64,000 nucleotides of DNA, from positions 1-64,000 of the forward strand of contig JBDTTU010000010.1 of the NCBI GenBank assembly GCA_039930465.1. The letters run 5' to 3'. The notes beneath the pieces were generated by a model. It saw only the letters and a list, made by a program, of their open reading frames with translations. It was not told where the DNA came from and made no database searches. The stretch's first letter is position 1; each line of letters opens with the position of its first letter. This document shows positions 61,260 through 64,000 of the stretch, piece after piece. This stretch comes from LMDS01 sp039930465. GTDB lineage: Bacteria; Pseudomonadota; Gammaproteobacteria; Burkholderiales; Burkholderiaceae_C. The position numbers were made by a program, and so were the translations under genes.

Positions 61260-61924
61260 GGCACCGTGCTGGCGTAGCGGCCGTGCACGCCGGCCACCGC
61301 GCGCTCGAAGGCCTCGCTCATCTGCGCCGGGTCGGCCACCGTGATCTGCAGGTCTTGCAACAAGCCGTCGTACAGGCCGTAGTACCAGCCGTGCACGACC
61401 AGCTCCTGGCCGCGCGCCCAGGCGTCTTGCACGATGGTGGTCTGGCACGCGTTGCGCGCCTGCTCGATCACGTTGAGCTCGCACAGCGCGTCGACACGCC
61501 GCTCTTGCGCCACCGTGTCGAGCCAGGGCTGGTGGCGGTTGCGCACGTCTTGCACGTGGCGGATCCAGTTGTCGGCCAGCCCGATGCGGATGTCGTTCAA
61601 CGCCGCGCGCACACCGCCGCAGCCGGAATGGCCGACGATGATGATGTGCTTGACCTTCAGCAGATCGGTCGCGAACTGGATCACCGACAGGCAGTTCAGG
61701 TCGGAGTGCACCACCACGTTGGCCACGTTGCGGTGCACGAACAACTCACCCGGAAGCAGGTCGACCAGCTCGTTGGCCGGCACGCGGCTGTCGGCGCAGC
61801 CGATCCACATGTACTGCGGCGCCTGCTGCTGCAGCAGGCCGGTGAAAAAGCCCGGCGAGCGTGCCTCGGTCTTGGCGGCCCAGAGGCGGTTGCTGTCGAG
61901 AAGCTCTTGAAGTTGGGTGCTCAT
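61256..61924 (-). CDS. can: Beta-class carbonic anhydrase
   Basis: A protein of 222 residues. Zinc ligands and catalytic pair: WIGCADSRVPAN (Cys, with Asp-Arg dyad) and VGHSGCGGVRAAL (His and Cys). The LFVHRNVANVVV segment is diagnostic. It interconverts CO2 and bicarbonate in the cytosol; bicarbonate is the co-substrate of biotin carboxylases such as MccAB. ATG 61924 was chosen at the family start (MSTQLQELLDSNRLWA). Translationally coupled to aceK. Confidence 0.95.
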   Translation of the reverse strand: MSTQLQELLDSNRLWAAKTEARSPGFFTGLLQQQAPQYMWIGCADSRVPANELVDLLPGELFVHRNVANVVVHSDLNCLSVIQFATDLLKVKHIIIVGHSGCGGVRAALNDIRIGLADNWIRHVQDVRNRHQPWLDTVAQERRVDALCELNVIEQARNACQTTIVQDAWARGQELVVHGWYYGLYDGLLQDLQITVADPAQMSEAFERAVAGVHGRYASTVP

Positions 61925-62037
61925 GCTGCGGGCCGGCTGATCGTTTGGCAGCAGTGTAAGCACCGCGGCCCGGCGCGCCGTGCGCCCTGGCATTGCTGGA
62001 ACGGTGCCCGCGGCGGCGCCCGCATTGGCGCGCCGCG

Positions 62038-62913
62038 CTACTTCTTCACCAGCTCGACACGCCGGTTCTTCGCACGGCCTTCTTCGCCGCGGTTGTCGGC
62101 AATCGGCCGTTCGGCGCCGAAGCCGGCGGCCGCGAGGCGGCTGGCCGCCACCCCGCCGGCCACCACCGCATTCATCACGCTGCGGGCACGGCTTTCCGAC
62201 AGCGCCTTGTTGGCGGCGGCGGCGCCCACGTTGTCGGTGTGGCCCTCGATCGCGATCTTCAGCGCTGGCGAGGCCTTGAGCATCGCCACGATCTCGCGCA
62301 CGGTGGCCTGGGCGTCGGGCTTGAGATCGGCCTTGCCGCTGTCGAAGTTGACGTAGAGCGCGATGAAGCCGTTCTTGTTGATCTCGTCGAGCATCTTGTT
62401 GGCGCTGACCACCTGCTGCATGGCCGCCACCTCGACCACCGCCACCCGGTAGCTCTGCGTTGGTGCGCTGAAGATGCCGGGCTCCACCAGCACCCACACA
62501 TCCTTGCCACCGGTCGTCACACGCAAGGTGGTCTCGCCGCCGTCGTTGTCGCGCGGCAGCCGCTCGTAGACCACCTCACCGCCGATCGACTTGACCGCGT
62601 TCTGGTAGTTGCGGATGAGTTGTAGCGCGCTCGGCTGCTTGTCGGCGTTGTTGTGGAAGTAGACGATGTTCGTCGTGTCGCCTTCCACACGCTGGCGGCT
62701 CGGGTTGCCGTCGGCCCCGCGGGCCACGGCGAAGTCGACCGCGTTGAAGTTCTTCGCGTACTCGACGATGTGCGAGCCCGGGTAGCGCGTGAGCAGCGGG
62801 TGGTCTTTGCTGCGCGGGGCGTCGGCTTGTGCGAACGCCGGGCCGGCCAGCGCCATGCAGAAGCTCACGCAGAACAACAACGAAGCCAGAGCCCGGGTGG
62901 CGGTGGAATGCAT
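62038..62913 (-). CDS. OmpA-family peptidoglycan-binding protein
   Basis: A protein of 291 residues; ATG 62913 with GAGAGA upstream. Signal peptide MHSTATRALASLLFCVSFCM ending GPAFA-Q. The N-terminal part (DUF4892-like; DHPLLTRYPGSHIVEYAK, QSYRVAVVEV) is followed by an OmpA C-terminal domain: LYVNFDSGKADLKPDAQ, IEGHTDNVG, SESRARSV and GRAKNRRVELVK, with the Asp/Arg residues that bind diaminopimelate. It is periplasmic, tethering the outer layer or an unknown partner to the wall. Confidence 0.9.
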   Translation of the reverse strand: MHSTATRALASLLFCVSFCMALAGPAFAQADAPRSKDHPLLTRYPGSHIVEYAKNFNAVDFAVARGADGNPSRQRVEGDTTNIVYFHNNADKQPSALQLIRNYQNAVKSIGGEVVYERLPRDNDGGETTLRVTTGGKDVWVLVEPGIFSAPTQSYRVAVVEVAAMQQVVSANKMLDEINKNGFIALYVNFDSGKADLKPDAQATVREIVAMLKASPALKIAIEGHTDNVGAAAANKALSESRARSVMNAVVAGGVAASRLAAAGFGAERPIADNRGEEGRAKNRRVELVKK

Positions 62914-62984
62914 GATGCGTCTCTCGGAAGCGAAGGCGACGCGATTCTGGCAGAACCCGCCCCGCCGGGGCACCCTGGCCGGCC

Positions 62985-63233
62985 TTACCGGTAGAACGCT
63001 TCGACCTTGCCCTTGAGCTTGATCATCATCGGCTTGCCCTTGCGGTCGAGCGCCTTGCCGGCGGGCACCTTCACCCAGCCTTCGCTGATGCAGTATTCCT
63101 CCACGTCGAAGCGTTCCTTCTCGTTCAGGCGGATGCCGATCTCGCGCTCGAACACGGCCGCAATGTGGTGCGGGCTGCGGGGGTCGACCGACAAGCGGTC
63201 GGGCATCGGGGCGGCGTTGTTCGCTTCGGTCAT
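62985..63233 (-). CDS. DUF3297 small protein
   Basis: A protein of 82 residues. PDRLSVDPRSPHHIAAVFER and the GIRLNEKERFDVEEYCISEGW then VKGKVEAFYR-like end match DUF3297. Function unknown. Strongly conserved length; preceded in the same direction by the partial gene at the right edge. Confidence 0.88.
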   Translation of the reverse strand: MTEANNAAPMPDRLSVDPRSPHHIAAVFEREIGIRLNEKERFDVEEYCISEGWVKVPAGKALDRKGKPMMIKLKGKVEAFYR

Positions 63234-63293
63234 GAGGTCGGTTTCCAGGGCGCTCGCGGGCCGCCATTCTCCTATGCCCGCGCGGCCCTGCCC

Positions 63294-64000
63294 TCAACCC
63301 TTCGGGTCGGGCACGAAACCCGGGAACGGCTCGGGCACCCAGGGCGCGCGGCGCGACCTGATCACGCCGCTGGCGAGCAGGCGCTCGCGGCTGTCATAGC
63401 GCAGCCGCACGATTTCGTTCGGCCGCTCGCTCGCGCGCTCGAAGCTGGTGTGCGAGGTCGGCATGTATTCGCGCTCGCCGTGGCCGGTGCCCAGGCGCTC
63501 TTCACGCAAGCTGCCGGCGGCCTTGGCAGCGGGTGACTGCGAAGGCGATGGCGGCGCCGACGCCTCGGCCGCACCGCGTGCGCGGTCGGCGTTCTGCGCC
63601 AGGCCAGGCTGGGCGCTGTCGTACGGGCGCCGCGACACTTCGGGCTCACGTTGGCGCTCGCGGAACACCGCCACGCCGATCACGCCCACGTTGTCGGGCC
63701 GGTCGGTGCGCGCGGCATACGAATCGGGCAAGGCGGTGAAGTAAAAGGCTGCCGCTTCGGTCAGGCTCTTGCGCCAGCCGGTGATCTCGGTCGACTGCCC
63801 CGGCATGAGCACATAGCCGACCTGGCCGAGCCCGGCCGTTTCACCCGTGACGGCGTTGATGCCGTCGACCGAGAGCACCACCATCACCCGCGCCGCGCTG
63901 CGGTTGCTCAGGCGCACGGCGTAGCGGCTGCCCGGTCGCCCGGCAACCCAGGCCGTGCCACGCTGCTGGTAAACGGGCAGCAGCTCGTTCTGGCTGCGGT
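63294..64000 (-). CDS. Uncharacterised conserved protein, 5' part outside window
   Basis: The frame is open to the right edge with no start required inside; at least 235 residues are seen. Near the edge: QNELLPVYQQRGTAWVAGRP, then RYAVRLSNRSAARVMVVLSV, DGINAVTGETAGLGQVGYVL, EITGWRKSLTEAAAFYFTAL, DSYAARTDRPDNVGVIGVAV. This looks like one beta-rich domain seen in exported proteins of Burkholderiales; the C-terminal 100 residues are low-complexity, ending in Pro/Arg-rich sequence. I cannot name a function. Confidence 0.75.
   Translation of the reverse strand, partial: RSQNELLPVYQQRGTAWVAGRPGSRYAVRLSNRSAARVMVVLSVDGINAVTGETAGLGQVGYVLMPGQSTEITGWRKSLTEAAAFYFTALPDSYAARTDRPDNVGVIGVAVFRERQREPEVSRRPYDSAQPGLAQNADRARGAAEASAPPSPSQSPAAKAAGSLREERLGTGHGEREYMPTSHTSFERASERPNEIVRLRYDSRERLLASGVIRSRRAPWVPEPFPGFVPDPKG

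Overview
The window comes from a GC-rich betaproteobacterium. The liv-type ABC systems, leucine/acyl-CoA catabolism genes, the DUF2868-DUF3482 pair, AceK and a double-length UvrA all point to Burkholderiales, probably the Leptothrix/Rubrivivax/Rhizobacter side. This placement is inferred from gene content; no rRNA or tRNA gene, CRISPR array, insertion sequence or phage gene was seen. Coding density is very high, and many neighbouring genes overlap by 4 bases (ATGA or GTGA), so long co-translated operons are the rule.

Layout. 1-4.4 kb: the 5' part of a membrane-anchored coiled-coil protein with TonB-like architecture, a PAS-GGDEF-EAL protein and a MazEF-type toxin-antitoxin pair. 4.8-10.5 kb: a giant UvrA with four ABC modules. 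10.7-11.8 kb: an orphan Leu/Ile/Val-type binding protein. 11.8-21.1 kb (minus strand): a sigma-54 activator, then a liv-type ABC importer, a cytoplasmic alpha/beta hydrolase, an exported PhaZ7/lipase-like hydrolase and an exported ankyrin protein. Between the activator and the importer lie a good -24/-12 promoter and an array of TTGACCG half-sites. 21.2-28.7 kb (plus): a malonate module (GntR regulator, malonyl-CoA decarboxylase, TRAP transporter, crotonase-like protein, malonyl-CoA synthetase) followed by a small Cys-rich CWC protein.

28.7-37.6 kb: a sugar region with a remnant of an alditol-oxidase-like gene, a LysR regulator divergent from a short-chain dehydrogenase, a ribose/xylose-type ABC importer, and xylB-xylA, closed by a strong bidirectional terminator. 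37.6-41.4 kb: an MHS-type MFS symporter and small redox-type genes. 41.4-58.4 kb (minus): leucine/isovalerate and acyl-CoA catabolism (HMG-CoA lyase, both methylcrotonyl-CoA carboxylase subunits, methylglutaconyl-CoA hydratase, two acyl-CoA dehydrogenases, thiolase), interspersed with hydrolases, DUF proteins, a membrane protein/GTPase pair and a VapBC pair. A perfect TTGACGTATACGTCAA palindrome lies upstream of mccB. 58.4-64 kb: a frameshifted acyltransferase, AceK, a beta-carbonic anhydrase, an OmpA-family protein, DUF3297 and the 3' part of an unknown gene.

Together the genes describe a versatile heterotroph taking up organic acids, branched-chain compounds and pentoses and routing them to acetyl-CoA, with AceK setting the TCA/glyoxylate split. 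The most interesting unit is the apparent sigma-54-controlled import and hydrolysis cluster at 11.8-21.1 kb.
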